DNA of 64,000 bases from Pontibaca methylaminivorans (GCF_900156525.1 NZ_FTPS01000001.1:1488001-1552000), one strand, 5' to 3'. Counted from the stretch's first letter, positions 39,134-48,519 are shown. The notes: a model not told the origin generated them from the sequence alone. Numbers and translations are program-made.

Positions 39134-40403
39134 CACCGTGCCCCCCGGCCTGCCGGTCCCGCCGCCCCTGCGCAACGACTGCTTTTCGCTGCCGGCCGGC
39201 GTGGACTGGACCCCGGTGGATGAGGCGCTTGCCCTGCTGCGCGAGCGGCTGCATCCGGTCTGCGCTTTCGAGCGGGCGCCCGCCACGGCGGCGCTTGGCC
39301 GGGTTCTGGCCGAAGACGTGATCGCGCGGCGCGCGCACCCGCCGCGCTCGAACTCGGCGGTCGATGGCTACGGCTTTGCCGGCCCCGTGCCCGAGGGCGC
39401 CCATGTCCTGCCGCTGGTCGAGGGACGGGCTGCCGCCGGGGGGGATTTCGCCGGCGCGGTGCCGGCGGGCCATGCGGTGCGCATCCTGACCGGGGCCGCC
39501 GTGCCGGAAGGGGTGGACAGTGTCGTGCTCGAGGAGGACGTGAGCCTTCAGGGCGGCCAGATCGCCTTTCGCGGGCCGCTGAAGGCCGGCGCGAATGTGC
39601 GCCCCGCGGGCGAGGATGTCGCGGCCGGGGCGGTCGCGCTTTCCGCCGGGCGGCAGATCACGCCGTCGGACCTTGCCCTGCTTGCCGCGATTGGCGTTGG
39701 AGAGGTCACGCTGCGCAAGCGGCTTCGGGTCGGGGTGATCTCGACCGGGGATGAACTGGTCGAGGCGGGAACCGATGCCGGGGTCGGAAAGATCCCGGAT
39801 GCGAACCGGCCCATGCTGCTGGCGGTGCTTGAACGGCTGGGGCACGATCCGGTCGATCTCGGGCTCCTGGGCGATGACCGTGCTCTTCTGCGCGAGGCGC
39901 TCGATGAGGGCGCGGCGCGGGTCGATGCGATCATCACCAGCGGCGGCGCCTCGGCGGGGGACGAGGATCACGTTTCGGCGCTTCTGAACGAGGCCGGCGC
40001 GATGCAGCAGTGGCGCGTCGCGATCAAGCCCGGGCGCCCGCTCGCGCTCGGGCTCTGGCAGGGTGTGCCGGTGTTCGGTCTGCCGGGCAATCCGGTCGCG
40101 GCCATGGTCTGCACGCTGGTCTTTGCGCGCCCGGCGCTCGCGCTGCTGGCCGGTATGGGCTGGGTCGAGCCGCAGGGCTTTGACCTTCCGGCAGGGTTCG
40201 GGAAACGCAAGAAACCGGGGCGGCGCGAATTCCAGCGCGCGCGGGTGCGCGATGGCCGGGTTGAACCTTTCGCATCCGAAGGATCGGGGCGGATCAGCGG
40301 GCTGAGCTGGGCCGAGGGGCTGATGGAGCTTGGCGACGGTGAACGCCACGTCCGCCCGGGCGATCCGGTGCGGTTCATTCCCTGGGGCGGATTCGGGCTC
40401 TGA
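39123..40403 (+). CDS. moeA: Molybdopterin molybdotransferase MoeA
   Basis: Inserts molybdate into adenylylated molybdopterin. 426 residues from the ATG at 39123, inside the end of mobB. Motifs: LGRVLAEDVIARRAHPPRSNSAVDGYGF, GAAVPEGVDSVVLEED, RVGVISTGDELVEAG, ITSGGASAGDEDHV, KPGRPLALG and VFGLPGNPVAAMV. The loop with SNSAVDGYGF binds substrate. It ends the fdhD-mob-moe cluster and converges with mipZ (15 bases between stops). Confidence 0.95.
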   Translation: MTPDTVPPGLPVPPPLRNDCFSLPAGVDWTPVDEALALLRERLHPVCAFERAPATAALGRVLAEDVIARRAHPPRSNSAVDGYGFAGPVPEGAHVLPLVEGRAAAGGDFAGAVPAGHAVRILTGAAVPEGVDSVVLEEDVSLQGGQIAFRGPLKAGANVRPAGEDVAAGAVALSAGRQITPSDLALLAAIGVGEVTLRKRLRVGVISTGDELVEAGTDAGVGKIPDANRPMLLAVLERLGHDPVDLGLLGDDRALLREALDEGAARVDAIITSGGASAGDEDHVSALLNEAGAMQQWRVAIKPGRPLALGLWQGVPVFGLPGNPVAAMVCTLVFARPALALLAGMGWVEPQGFDLPAGFGKRKKPGRREFQRARVRDGRVEPFASEGSGRISGLSWAEGLMELGDGERHVRPGDPVRFIPWGGFGL

Positions 40404-40418
40404 CGGCCGCTGCGCGGG

Positions 40419-41228
40419 TCAGAAATCGGGCTCGACCCCCGGAAGCTCCAGCGCCCTGATCATGTCGCGCAGTTCCTGCCGGGCGGCCACGTTCGAGATG
40501 TTCAGTTGCTTCACCCCGATGTCCTTGAGGTCGAGCAGGGTCAGGCCGCGCGGGAACAGTTCGCGGAAGATCACCCGCTCGCTGAAGCCCGGGGCGACGC
40601 GAAAGCCGATGCGGCTTGCCAGCCGGTCGAGCGCGCGTTCCATCTTTTCCTTGTTGACCATGCGCTGCGAGCCAAGCCGATTGCGCATCACCACCCAGTC
40701 GATCGCCTTCAGTCCCGCCTGCGCCCGTAGCTGGCGCGCGTTCCAGACCATTTCGGAATAGACCGAGGGGCCGAGGATTTTCTCCCCGCCCGCATCGGTC
40801 CGGGCCAGAAGGTCGAAATCGATAAAGCTGTCGTTCAGCGGTGTGACCAGCGTATCGGCCAGCGAATGGGCGACCTGGCTCAGCCGTGTGTGCGAGCCGG
40901 GACAGTCGATCAGGATGAAATCCGCGTCCGGTTCCAGTTGCGCGACGGCGGCGGACAGGCGGTGGTCATAGACATTCTCGCCCGGATCGAGGTTCGTGGC
41001 ATCGACCTCGGGCAGTTCGTGAAAGGCCGGGGTGGGCAGGCCAAGCCCGGCCATGGCGTCAAAGTTCGCCCGGTTTTCGATATAACGGCCAAGCGAGCGC
41101 TGCCGCAGGTCGAGGTCGAGCGCGCTGACCTTGTGGCCAAGCCGGGCCAGCGCCGTGGCCAGGTGCATGGAAACGGTGGACTTTCCCGCACCGCCCTTTT
41201 CGTTCCCGACGACGATGATATGCGCCAT
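40419..41228 (-). CDS. mipZ: MipZ, division-plane positioning ATPase
   Basis: ParA/MinD-type ATPase that forms a gradient from the poles and keeps FtsZ rings at midcell in alphaproteobacteria. The 269-residue protein starts at once with the deviant Walker A GNEKGGAGKST (8-18), then SALDLDLRQRSLGRYIENR, the FILIDCPGSHTRLSQ Walker B-like segment and the TPLNDSFIDFDLL switch region, all MipZ features distinct from ParA. The start is ATG 41226-41228. The neighbour moeA is convergent and unrelated. Confidence 0.92.
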   Translation of the reverse strand: MAHIIVVGNEKGGAGKSTVSMHLATALARLGHKVSALDLDLRQRSLGRYIENRANFDAMAGLGLPTPAFHELPEVDATNLDPGENVYDHRLSAAVAQLEPDADFILIDCPGSHTRLSQVAHSLADTLVTPLNDSFIDFDLLARTDAGGEKILGPSVYSEMVWNARQLRAQAGLKAIDWVVMRNRLGSQRMVNKEKMERALDRLASRIGFRVAPGFSERVIFRELFPRGLTLLDLKDIGVKQLNISNVAARQELRDMIRALELPGVEPDF

Positions 41229-41365
41229 TCTGCTCCCTTTCCTGCACGGCGTCCTGCACGGTCCGCCGTGATGTCGCGCAGTCTATGTTGCTGATTCGCG
41301 CAAGGAAAGGATGAACGGGGCGGATAATCCTTCTGTCTGTGACGGATGTGCACGCGTCCGGGAAA

Positions 41366-41395
41366 CGGAAAACGCCGCCCCTGACAGGGCGGCGT
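41366..41395 (-). terminator. Intrinsic terminator after rpmE
   Basis: On the minus strand a perfect 9-bp stem (acgccgccc, loop tgtcag, gggcggcgt) is followed directly by TTTTCC, 43 bases past the rpmE stop. It closes the ffh-to-rpmE cluster. Confidence 0.8.
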
Positions 41396-41437
41396 CCGAT
41401 CCTTGGGATCCGGTCTTTCCGGGTTGCCGGAAGGTCG

Positions 41438-41659
41438 TCAGAATCCGAGACCCTCGTACTTCTTCTTGAAGCGCGACACGCGCCCGCCGGTGTCGAGCAG
41501 GCGGCTCGTTCCGCCGGTCCAGGCCGGATGCGACGAGGGATCGACATCGAGCGAAAGCTGGTCGTCGGCCGCGCCCCAGGTCGATTTCATCTGCACCACG
41601 GTGCCGTCGGTCAGCTTGACGTTGATCAGGTGGTAATCGGGGTGAATGTCTTTTCTCAT
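41438..41659 (-). CDS. rpmE: 50S ribosomal protein L31
   Basis: A 73-residue ribosomal protein starting [19 protein letters not shown]. It has no CxxC zinc ligands, so it is the C-minus (zinc-independent) type; the family usually begins DIHP and ends with a basic RFKKKYEG. It follows rplS by 12 bases and is followed by a strong terminator. Confidence 0.96.
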   Translation of the reverse strand: MRKDIHPDYHLINVKLTDGTVVQMKSTWGAADDQLSLDVDPSSHPAWTGGTSRLLDTGGRVSRFKKKYEGLGF

Positions 41660-41671
41660 CTGCTCGCTCCT

Positions 41672-42055
41672 TCAGGATTTGGCGGTCGAGAGCGGCTTGT
41701 AGCGCGTATTCTCGGCGATACGGGCGGATTTCCCGCGGCGGGTGCGCAGGTAATACAGCTTGGCGCGGCGCACGCGGCCCCGGCGCACCACGGTGATGCT
41801 GTCGATATTGGTCGAATGCAGCGGGAACACACGCTCGACCCCTTCGCCAAAGGAAATCTTGCGCACGGTGAAGGCGCCGGCGATGCCGTTGCCGTGATTG
41901 CGGCTGATGCAGACGCCCTCGTAATTCTGGACACGGGTGCGGGTGCCCTCGGTCACCTTGTAGCCGACGCGGATCGTGTCGCCGGCCTTGAAGTCGGGAA
42001 TGTCCTGCCCGAGTTCGGCGATCTGTTCCGCCTCGATCTGTGCGATCAGGTCCAT
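41672..42055 (-). CDS. rplS: 50S ribosomal protein L19
   Basis: A 127-residue protein with the L19 core ([29 protein letters not shown], then [23 protein letters not shown]). The start ATG at 42053-42055 has AAGGAG 2-3 bases upstream. A 250-base leader with hairpins separates it from trmD, so it may have its own promoter and control. Confidence 0.97.
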   Translation of the reverse strand: MDLIAQIEAEQIAELGQDIPDFKAGDTIRVGYKVTEGTRTRVQNYEGVCISRNHGNGIAGAFTVRKISFGEGVERVFPLHSTNIDSITVVRRGRVRRAKLYYLRTRRGKSARIAENTRYKPLSTAKS

Positions 42056-42305
42056 CGCATTGCTCCTTGAGATGCTCGTGGTTCTTCCACGAAGATTTGC
42101 GCGGCCGAGAGCTCCTGGTCTTCATCGGGTTCCGGCAGCGGCCAGCCCGCCCGAGATCGGCACGTCTTTCCTCTTGGTGGCGGCATCACCCGATGCGGTG
42201 GCGGACCGAAGAAAGCCCTTTGCATCGTCGGCGGCAATGACACCATCACCCGATAGCGGCAGTCCACCCGGGTTGTCGAGCGTCTAGGCCAAAGGCCGGC
42301 CCGGA
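42056..42305 (-). promoter_or_regulatory. Structured leader and candidate promoter of rplS
   Basis: In 250 bases there is a 6-bp hairpin (tcgtgg/ccacga, 42076-42092) about 10-15 bases before the ribosome site, a second 5-bp hairpin (gcatc/gatgc, 42183-42196), and an 11-base direct repeat catcacccgat at 42184 and 42244, exactly 60 bases apart. On the minus strand TCGACA, 17 bases, CTATCG (42251-42279) may be the promoter. The leader could control L19 and L31 synthesis; no known leader family is recognised. Confidence 0.5.
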
Positions 42306-43034
42306 TCAAGAGGCATCAAGGCCCTGTTTCGCGCGGTGGCGCGCCCAGAGGTCGGGGCGGCGGCTGCGGGTCAGGTCTTCGGCCCGGTCGCGGCGCCAGC
42401 GGGCGATTCGGGCGTGATCGCCCGACAAAAGCACCTCGGGGATCGGGTGGCCGTGCCAGAGCGCGGGCCGGGTATACTGCGGATATTCCAGCAGATCGCC
42501 GGCAAAGCTTTCGTCGACCGCCGATTCGGGGTTGCCCAGCACATCGGGCAGCAGCCGCACCGTGGCGTCGATCAGCGCCTGGGCCGCGATCTCGCCGCCG
42601 GTGAGGACGAAATCGCCGAGCGAGAGTTCCTGCACCGGGTAGTGTTCGAAAATGCGCTCGTCCAGGCCCTCGAAACGGCCACAGATCAGGGTGACGCCCG
42701 GCCCGGCGGCAAGGTCGCGCATGAGCGCCTGGTCCATGACCCGCCCGCGCGGGCTGAAGCAGAACAGCGGCAGGGCGGGTGCCCGGGCCGCTGCCGCCTC
42801 GATCGCGGCGCCGACCACATCGGCGCGCAGCACCATGCCCGCGCCGCCGCCCGCCGGCGTGTCGTCGACGTTGCGATGCCGGCCGATGCCGAAGTCGCGC
42901 AGGTCGATGGCATCAAGCCGCCAGCGCCCGTCGCGCAGCGCCTTTCCGGTCAGGCTTTCGCCAAGCACCCCGGGAAAGGCATCGGGAAAAAGCGTGATGA
43001 TGCGCGCGCACCACGGATCCGCCCGCACCGTCAT
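42306..43034 (-). CDS. trmD: tRNA (guanine37-N1)-methyltransferase
   Basis: SPOUT-class methyltransferase making m1G37. 242 residues; motifs [55 protein letters not shown] and [21 protein letters not shown]. The start overlaps the rimM stop by 4 bases. Confidence 0.96.
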   Translation of the reverse strand: MTVRADPWCARIITLFPDAFPGVLGESLTGKALRDGRWRLDAIDLRDFGIGRHRNVDDTPAGGGAGMVLRADVVGAAIEAAAARAPALPLFCFSPRGRVMDQALMRDLAAGPGVTLICGRFEGLDERIFEHYPVQELSLGDFVLTGGEIAAQALIDATVRLLPDVLGNPESAVDESFAGDLLEYPQYTRPALWHGHPIPEVLLSGDHARIARWRRDRAEDLTRSRRPDLWARHRAKQGLDAS

Positions 43035-43558
43035 CCGCGCCCCTTGCCGGGGGCGGGAAACAGCCCCTCCGGCGGATCGGCAACGACACGCCCCTCGCGC
43101 AGATCGACCAGCGGCACGGCCGCGCGGGTAAAGGGCAGAAGCACCGTATCCCGCAGGCCGGACCCGTGAATTTCCAGAAGATCGCCCGCACCGTGGTTCA
43201 GCACCGCGCGGACATGGCCAAGCAGCGTGCCGCCCGGGTCATGCACCGCGAGCCCGATCAGATCGGCGTGATAGAATTCGTCCTCGGGCAGATCGGGCAT
43301 GCGCGCGCGGGGCACGAACAGCCGCAGGCCGCGCAGGGCCTCGGCCTCTTCCCGGGTGCGGATACCGGAAAGCCGCGCCGTCAGCGCATTGGCCGCCCGC
43401 CCGGTCAGGGTCACGTCAAAGCGGCGCGTGCCGCTTTCGTCGCTCAGGGGCGCATAATCGGCGATGGCCTCGGGCGTGGCGCAGAAGCTCTTGAGCCGCA
43501 CTTCGCCCCGCACCCCGAACGCCCCGGCCAGCGCGCCGACGCAGACCAGATCGTCCAT
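43031..43558 (-). CDS. rimM: Ribosome maturation factor RimM
   Basis: 16S rRNA processing factor that binds S19. 175 residues from ATG 43556-43558, which has AAGGA 4-5 bases upstream; a start nine codons earlier has none. The N-terminal barrel shows [20 protein letters not shown], and the PRC-barrel part is [16 protein letters not shown] with [14 protein letters not shown]. Overlaps trmD by 4 bases. Confidence 0.95.
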   Translation of the reverse strand: MDDLVCVGALAGAFGVRGEVRLKSFCATPEAIADYAPLSDESGTRRFDVTLTGRAANALTARLSGIRTREEAEALRGLRLFVPRARMPDLPEDEFYHADLIGLAVHDPGGTLLGHVRAVLNHGAGDLLEIHGSGLRDTVLLPFTRAAVPLVDLREGRVVADPPEGLFPAPGKGRG

Positions 43559-43744
43559 GGCATCCTTACCCGTCCCGGTGCTCATGCCGGCACCCGCAAG
43601 CGGATTCCATAGCCGACGGATTGCGGCAGGGCGCCACCGGGCGCGGCGGCAGGCGCCGCCCGCGCCGGGAGCGCCGCCGCCGCCCGGATGGCCGGTCGGC
43701 CGGACCCTGCAAGCCGGGGTTCTTCGCGCGCGCCCGCCACGGGC

Positions 43745-44119
43745 CTATTCGGCTGCGGCGTCTTCGGGGGCGGCGCTGGCCTCGGCAGCCTTCGCGGCCT
43801 TTTCCTCGGCGCGTTCCTTGGTCTTCTTGCTCGGCTCGGCCTTCTGCGGGTTGTTGCGCGCGGTCTTTTCGCGCAGGCCGGCGGCCTCGAGCATGCGGGC
43901 GATGCGGTCGGTCGGCTGGGCGCCCTGGGCGAGCCATTGCTGGATGCGGTCGAGATCCATCTTCACGCGCTCCTCGCTGTCCTTGGGCAGGAGCGGATTG
44001 TAGGTGCCGAGCTTTTCGAGGAAGCGCCCGTCGCGCGGCATGCGGCTGTCGCAGGCGACAATGCGGTAGAAGGGGCGTTTCTTGCTGCCCGCACGGGCGA
44101 GGCGGATTTTCAGGGCCAT
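43745..44119 (-). CDS. rpsP: 30S ribosomal protein S16 with a charged C-terminal tail
   Basis: A 124-residue S16; the first 80 residues ([23 protein letters not shown] and so on) are the full usual protein, and the remaining 40 ([18 protein letters not shown] and more) are a Lys/Glu/Ala tail typical of some alphaproteobacteria. Start ATG 44117-44119, followed by rimM after 186 bases without a gene. Confidence 0.95.
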   Translation of the reverse strand: MALKIRLARAGSKKRPFYRIVACDSRMPRDGRFLEKLGTYNPLLPKDSEERVKMDLDRIQQWLAQGAQPTDRIARMLEAAGLREKTARNNPQKAEPSKKTKERAEEKAAKAAEASAAPEDAAAE

Positions 44120-44192
44120 TTATGGATTCTCCTCTGGATGGCTTGCTGTTTGTCGTCGGGCGGGTTTCCGGGCCGCCCATGGGTCTTGTGGC

Positions 44193-44477
44193 TCAGGATC
44201 GTTGCCGGCGGTGGTGGCGGATCACCTCGGCAATGATGAAATTCAGCACCTTGCTGGCGAATTCCGGGTCGAGGTCGGCCTGTTTCGCCAGATCGCGGAG
44301 CCGCTCGATCTGGGCGGCCTCACGGTCGGGATCGGACGGGGGCAGGCCGTGTTCGGCCTTGAGCTGCCCGACCGCCTGGGTGTGCTTGAACCGCTCGCCC
44401 AGGGTGAAGACGAGGATCGCATCCAGCCGGTCGATGCTGGCCCGGTGATTTTTCAGAAGCTCGGCGACATCGGTCAT
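44193..44477 (-). CDS. Chorismate mutase, AroQ class
   Basis: A 94-residue all-helical protein converting chorismate to prephenate, first step to Phe and Tyr. The AroQ residues are visible in LKNHRASIDRLDAILVFTLGERF (N-terminal Arg), VGQLKAEHGLPP and REAAQIERL. The start ATG 44475-44477 is preferred; longer frames run through the intergenic repeat. It lies between ffh and rpsP in the same direction, as is common in Rhodobacterales. Confidence 0.9.
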   Translation of the reverse strand: MTDVAELLKNHRASIDRLDAILVFTLGERFKHTQAVGQLKAEHGLPPSDPDREAAQIERLRDLAKQADLDPEFASKVLNFIIAEVIRHHRRQRS

Positions 44478-44520
44478 CTGCGGGCTCCGCCTGGAGGGTC
44501 CGGAAAGCGGGAGCCGGAGA

Positions 44521-44576
44521 GCCGGGGGCCGGCCCCCGGACCCCCGGGATATTTCCGGCCAGAAGAAAGCTCGGGA
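44521..44576. repeat. Intergenic repeat, copy B
   Basis: gccgggggccggcccccgg hairpin, then cccccgggatatttcc, then ggccagaagaaagctcggg. Located in the gap between ffh and the chorismate mutase gene, both on the minus strand. Same order and orientation on the plus strand as copy A. Confidence 0.75.
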
Positions 44577-44613
44577 GAAGGCGTCGTCCGGGCGGGGGCA
44601 GAGGGGGCGTGCG

Positions 44614-46098
44614 TCATTTCCGTTTGCGCCCCAGCCCGGAAAGACCGGCGGGCAGGTTGGCGCCACCCTGCCCGGGGAGGGTTCCGCCCATCTGGCGCGC
44701 CGCGGCCTCGAGCGCCTGCGGATCCATCTGCGAGGGGTCCATTCCGCCCTTGCCGAACATGCCCTTCATGGCCTGTTTCAGCATCTTGCCTTTGCCCATC
44801 TTCCCCATCTTCTTCATCATGTCGCCCATCTGGCGATGCATTTTCAGAAGCCGGTTGAGATCGGAGACCTCCATTCCGGCGCCGGCGGCGATGCGCTTTT
44901 TCCGGCTGGCCTGGAGAATCTGGGGATTGGCGCGTTCGCGTTTCGTCATCGAGCGGATCAGGGCGATCTGTTGCCGCAGCACACGGTCGTCGAAGCCGGC
45001 ATCCTCGACCTGTTTCGCCATCTTGCCCATGCCGGGCATCATGCCGAGCATGCCCTGCATGCCGCCCATCTTGAGCATCTGTTCGAGCTGCATGGAGAGG
45101 TCGTTCATGTTGAACTGCCCCTTCATCATGCGCTTCATCATCTTTTCGGCCTGTTCGGCCTCGATGGTTTCCTGCGCCTTTTCCACCAGGGCGACGATGT
45201 CGCCCATGCCGAGGATGCGCCCGGCGATGCGTTCGGGCTCGAAGGTCTCAATGGCGTCCATCTTTTCGCCGAGCCCGACGAAGCGGATCGGCTTGCCCGT
45301 CACCGCGCGCATGGAGAGCGCCGCGCCGCCGCGCCCGTCGCCGTCCATCCGGGTGAGGACGACGCCGGTCACGCCGATCTTGGCGTCGAATTCGGTCGCG
45401 ACGTTCACCGCGTCCTGCCCGGTCAGCCCGTCGACCACGAGCAGGGTCTCGCGCGGGTTGGCGACATCGCGCACCGCCGCGGCCTGACGGATCAGTTCTT
45501 CGTCGATATGGAGCCGCCCGGCCGTGTCGAGCATATAGACGTCGTAACCGCCAAGGCTGGCCTGTGTCCTGGCCCGGCGCGCGATGGCGACCGGGTCTTC
45601 GCCCTTGACGATCGGCAGCGTATCGATGCCGATCTGGGTGCCGAGGATCGCGAGCTGCTCCATGGCGGCGGGACGGTTGGTGTCGAGGCTGGCCATCAGC
45701 ACGCGCTTGCCGTCGCGTTCGGTAAGCCGTTTCGCGAGTTTCGCCGTTGTGGTGGTCTTGCCCGACCCCTGCAGCCCGACCATCAGGATCGGGGCCGGCG
45801 GATTGTCGATCTTGAGCTTGCCGGGGTCGCCTTCGCCCTTCAGCACGTCGATCAGCGCGTCATGGACGATCTTGACCACCTGCTGACCCGGCGTCACCGA
45901 TTTCGTGACCGCCTGGCCGGTGGCCTGTTCCTGCACCCGGTTGACGAAATCCCGCGCCACCGGCAACGAGACATCGGCTTCGAGCAGGGCGACGCGCACT
46001 TCGCGCAGCGCGGTCCTGACGTCATCCTCGGAGAGCGCGCCCTGTCTTGTCAGCCGCTCGAAAACGCCCGAGAGACGTTCGGAGAGGTTTTCGAACAT
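44614..46098 (-). CDS. ffh: Signal recognition particle protein Ffh
   Basis: GTPase that targets nascent membrane proteins to FtsY. 494 residues from ATG 46096-46098; a 19-codon longer frame is unlikely. The N domain begins MFENLSERLSGVFERLTRQG; the G domain has GLQGSGKTTTTAKL, DTAGRLHIDEEL and TRMDGDGRGG; the methionine-rich M domain (about 300-450: KMMKRMMKGQFNMND, QMLKMGGMQGMLGMMPGMGKM) binds signal peptides and SRP RNA. A C-terminal basic tail follows. No 4.5S RNA gene was recognised nearby. Confidence 0.97.
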   Translation of the reverse strand: MFENLSERLSGVFERLTRQGALSEDDVRTALREVRVALLEADVSLPVARDFVNRVQEQATGQAVTKSVTPGQQVVKIVHDALIDVLKGEGDPGKLKIDNPPAPILMVGLQGSGKTTTTAKLAKRLTERDGKRVLMASLDTNRPAAMEQLAILGTQIGIDTLPIVKGEDPVAIARRARTQASLGGYDVYMLDTAGRLHIDEELIRQAAAVRDVANPRETLLVVDGLTGQDAVNVATEFDAKIGVTGVVLTRMDGDGRGGAALSMRAVTGKPIRFVGLGEKMDAIETFEPERIAGRILGMGDIVALVEKAQETIEAEQAEKMMKRMMKGQFNMNDLSMQLEQMLKMGGMQGMLGMMPGMGKMAKQVEDAGFDDRVLRQQIALIRSMTKRERANPQILQASRKKRIAAGAGMEVSDLNRLLKMHRQMGDMMKKMGKMGKGKMLKQAMKGMFGKGGMDPSQMDPQALEAAARQMGGTLPGQGGANLPAGLSGLGRKRK

Positions 46099-46414
46099 GG
46101 GCGATCTTGCTCCGTTCCTGTGCCGGCTGGCCGGGGGCGGCCGGGCGGCGGTCAATGCGCGAACGCCCCCACGGGCGCGACGCGCTGGTGGAGGGCGATC
46201 CCGGGCACGCCCGGGACCGGAAGGGGCGGACCTCCCGGAGAACAGGCAGGCAGTTAACGGCGCGATGCCCGGTTGTCAAGATGTTCGGGGCCCTGGGCGC
46301 GCGATTCCGGAGCTGGACCTAAGTTCGGGGCGCCGGTATTTTCCGGTTGCGTCGGTTCCGTGCCGCAGGCGATCACTGCCGGGACGCGGAACGGCATGCG
46401 GGCGGGGAACGTAA
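46099..46414. other. Gene-free region before ffh
   Basis: No credible gene in these 316 bases. Visible are the ffh promoter (46251-46279) and a palindrome cccgggcacgcccggg near 46200. No SRP RNA core motif was found. Confidence 0.6.
46251..46279 (-). promoter_or_regulatory. Promoter of the ffh cluster
   Basis: On the minus strand a perfect TTGACA, a 17-base spacer and TAACTG, about 150 bases before the ffh start. It is the best sigma70-type promoter seen in the window and probably drives ffh through trmD. Confidence 0.65.
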
Positions 46415-46810
46415 TCAATGCGCAGCATCATCTATACCATCGGCCTGGTGGTCATCGTCCTGTTCGTCCTGCGCCTGGCCGGGGTGCTCTAGCCCGAGTT
46501 CGGCGGCGAGGAAGCGTTCGAAGGCGTCGAGATCGACCGGTTCGAACAGGCCGAAGCCCTGCATCCAGACCGCAGCGGGGCGGAGCGCGTCGGGCTCCAG
46601 CCGGCACCATTTCACGCGGCCGCGGCGTTCCTGGCTGATCAGACCGGCGCGCGCCAGAACCGCGAGATGTTTCGATATGGCGGCAAGCGACACGGCAAAG
46701 GGTTCGGCGACATCGGTCACCGCCATGTCGTCCTCGAGCAGCATCGCGAGGATCGCCCGGCGGGTCGGGTCGGCAAGTGCGGCGAACACGGTGTCGAGCG
46801 GAGCGGCCAT
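46415..46810 (-). CDS. ArsR family transcriptional regulator
   Basis: A 131-residue helix-turn-helix repressor with the ArsR block DTVFAALADPTRRAILAMLLEDD, the VSLAAISKHLAVLARAGLISQ recognition helix and ERRGRVKWCRLEPDAL wing. No metal-binding ELCVCD motif is seen; a single Cys lies in the wing, so it is not of the classical As/Cd type. The last 23 residues (HPGQAQDEQDDDHQADGIDD and so on) are acidic and lie opposite a small plus-strand gene. Target unknown; start ATG 46808-46810. Confidence 0.85.
   Translation of the reverse strand: MAAPLDTVFAALADPTRRAILAMLLEDDMAVTDVAEPFAVSLAAISKHLAVLARAGLISQERRGRVKWCRLEPDALRPAAVWMQGFGLFEPVDLDAFERFLAAELGLEHPGQAQDEQDDDHQADGIDDAAH
46418..46492 (+). CDS. Tiny single-helix membrane protein, 24 residues
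   Basis: A reading frame starting ATG 46418, MRSIIYTIGLVVIVLFVL, ending RLAGVL. It is almost one transmembrane helix with a single Arg at the head, a pattern I recall from short conserved membrane proteins in alphaproteobacteria. A GGGGAAC site precedes the start. The gene lies entirely inside, and antisense to, the 3' end of the ArsR gene. Real expression is uncertain. Confidence 0.5.
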   Translation: MRSIIYTIGLVVIVLFVLRLAGVL

Positions 46811-46970
46811 GGGCGCGCGATAGGCCGAAATCCCCGCAATGGTCAACCGCAAGGTTGAACATGCTGGTGCGGGGCGGCGCCGGGCCGGGCCGGCCGGTTG
46901 ATGCGGTGGGGCGAAAATATCACTTTGCGAACAATGGTCTGGCCGGAACTTCCGGGATGACGGGCGGGAA

Positions 46971-46999
46971 TTGACTCTGCGCGCGGGGCGCTCTAGCAC
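46971..46999 (+). promoter_or_regulatory. Promoter of the F0 ATP synthase operon
   Basis: TTGACT, a 17-base spacer and TAGCAC, 28 bases before the GTG start of atpI. Confidence 0.55.
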
Positions 47000-47027
47000 A
47001 TCAGCGACCTTTCGAGGGGGCAGTGCG

Positions 47028-47378
47028 GTGTCGGACGACGACCATAGGCAGCGCCTTGCGCAGCTTGAGGCGCAGCTTGACGCCGCCCGGGCGGCAAACG
47101 CGCCGAAGCCCCATACGGAGGAAAGCTATTCCCAGGCACATCTTGCCTGGCGGATGGTGATCGAACTGGTTTCCGGTCTGATGATCGGATTCGGCATCGG
47201 ATACGGGCTCGACCGTTTGTTCGGGACGCTCCCGATCCTTCTGGTGCTGTTCACATTGCTGGGGCTCGCAGCCGGGATCAAGACCATGCTGCGCAGTGCC
47301 CGCGAAATTCAGGCCGGCCGCACGGGCACCGGCGACGAGGCGGGCGACAGGAAAGAGGAGCGGGCTAGTGGCGACTGA
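47028..47378 (+). CDS. atpI: AtpI-like F0 assembly protein
   Basis: A 116-residue membrane protein starting at GTG 47028 (GAGGGGG site). A charged N-terminus ([21 protein letters not shown]) is followed by two hydrophobic helices: [26 protein letters not shown] and [17 protein letters not shown]. AtpI-type proteins help assemble the c-ring. It is the first gene of the F0 operon; its stop overlaps the GTG of atpB by 11 bases. Confidence 0.9.
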   Translation: MSDDDHRQRLAQLEAQLDAARAANAPKPHTEESYSQAHLAWRMVIELVSGLMIGFGIGYGLDRLFGTLPILLVLFTLLGLAAGIKTMLRSAREIQAGRTGTGDEAGDRKEERASGD

Positions 47379-48126
47379 AGCACAGGGCGAAAGCAGCGGC
47401 GGTCTGGTGTTCCACCCGATGGACCAGTTCCAGGTCCGGCCGCTGTTCGGTGGCGATCACGTGGCCTGGTATACGCCGACCAATGTGACGCTCTGGATGG
47501 CGATCACCATTCTGGCCGTGATCCTGCTGCTGATCGTCGGCAGCTCGCGCCGCGCCATGGTGCCGAACCGGCGCCAGTCCATCGCCGAACTGGCCTATGG
47601 CTTCGTCTACAAGATGGTCGAGGACATCTGCGGCAAGGACGGGGTGCGCTATTTTCCCTATGTCATGACCCTGTTCATGTTCATCCTGTTCGCGAACATG
47701 CTCGGGCTCATCCCGATGTCCTTCACCACCACGAGCCATATCGCCGTCACCGGACTGCTGGCGCTCATGGTCTTTGTCACCGTCACCGTGCTTGGCTTCG
47801 TGCTGAACGGGGCGGCGTTCCTCGGGCTGTTCTGGCCGCGCGAGGCGCCGCTGGCGCTGCGGCCGGTGCTCGCTGTGATCGAGCTGATTTCCTATTTCGT
47901 GCGCCCGGTCAGCCACTCGGTCCGGCTTGCCGGGACCATGATGGCCGGCCACGCGGTGATCAAGGTGTTTGCCGCATTCGCCGCGGTCGCGCTGATCTCT
48001 CCGCTGTCGATCCTGGCGATCACCGCCATTTACGGGCTCGACCTCCTGGTGGCCTTTATTCAGGCCTATGTCTTCACGATCCTCACCTGCGTCTATCTCA
48101 AGGATGCGGTGAACCCCGGACACTGA
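47368..48126 (+). CDS. atpB: ATP synthase F0 subunit a
   Basis: Proton half-channel subunit. 252 residues from GTG 47368, with AGAGGAG upstream. Family residues: the essential Arg in [25 protein letters not shown] before it, and the C-terminal [25 protein letters not shown]. Five or six helices are visible. Confidence 0.95.
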   Translation: MATEAQGESSGGLVFHPMDQFQVRPLFGGDHVAWYTPTNVTLWMAITILAVILLLIVGSSRRAMVPNRRQSIAELAYGFVYKMVEDICGKDGVRYFPYVMTLFMFILFANMLGLIPMSFTTTSHIAVTGLLALMVFVTVTVLGFVLNGAAFLGLFWPREAPLALRPVLAVIELISYFVRPVSHSVRLAGTMMAGHAVIKVFAAFAAVALISPLSILAITAIYGLDLLVAFIQAYVFTILTCVYLKDAVNPGH

Positions 48127-48199
48127 CGAATCGAAATCGGGCGGGCCCCCCGGCCTGCCTGCAAATCCTATCACCCGTTCCATCGTAAGGAGATGAACA

Positions 48200-48436
48200 A
48201 TGGAAGGCGATATCGTACAAATGGGCGCATATATCGGCGCGGGACTGGCCTGCATGGGGCTGGGCGGCGCGGCGATCGGGGTCGGCAACGTGGCCGGCAA
48301 CTATCTTTCGGGGGCCCTGCGCAACCCCTCGGCAGCGGCCAGCCAGACCGCCATGCTGTTCATCGGCATAGCCTTTGCCGAAGCGCTCGGCATCTTCGCC
48401 TTCCTCGTGGCGCTGCTGCTGATGTTCGCCGTCTGA
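48200..48436 (+). CDS. atpE: ATP synthase F0 subunit c
   Basis: A 78-residue proteolipid; two helices joined by a polar RNPSAA loop. The first has the [17 protein letters not shown] glycine pattern, the second the proton-carrying acid in [19 protein letters not shown] (Glu, in the FAEA context). Start ATG with AAGGAG site. The c-ring must pair with subunit a directly upstream. Confidence 0.97.
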   Translation: MEGDIVQMGAYIGAGLACMGLGGAAIGVGNVAGNYLSGALRNPSAAASQTAMLFIGIAFAEALGIFAFLVALLLMFAV

Positions 48437-48519
48437 ACCTTTCGGACACCGGGTTTGCGCCCGGGCCCCAGGGCCTGGCGCAGCATCCTGCCTGAAAGGG
48501 CTTCCGAAGGGAGATCGCG

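Noticed and set aside
46099-46414. Possible SRP (4.5S) RNA gene next to ffh
   Set aside because: The conserved GGAAG/AGCA core and closing helix were not found.
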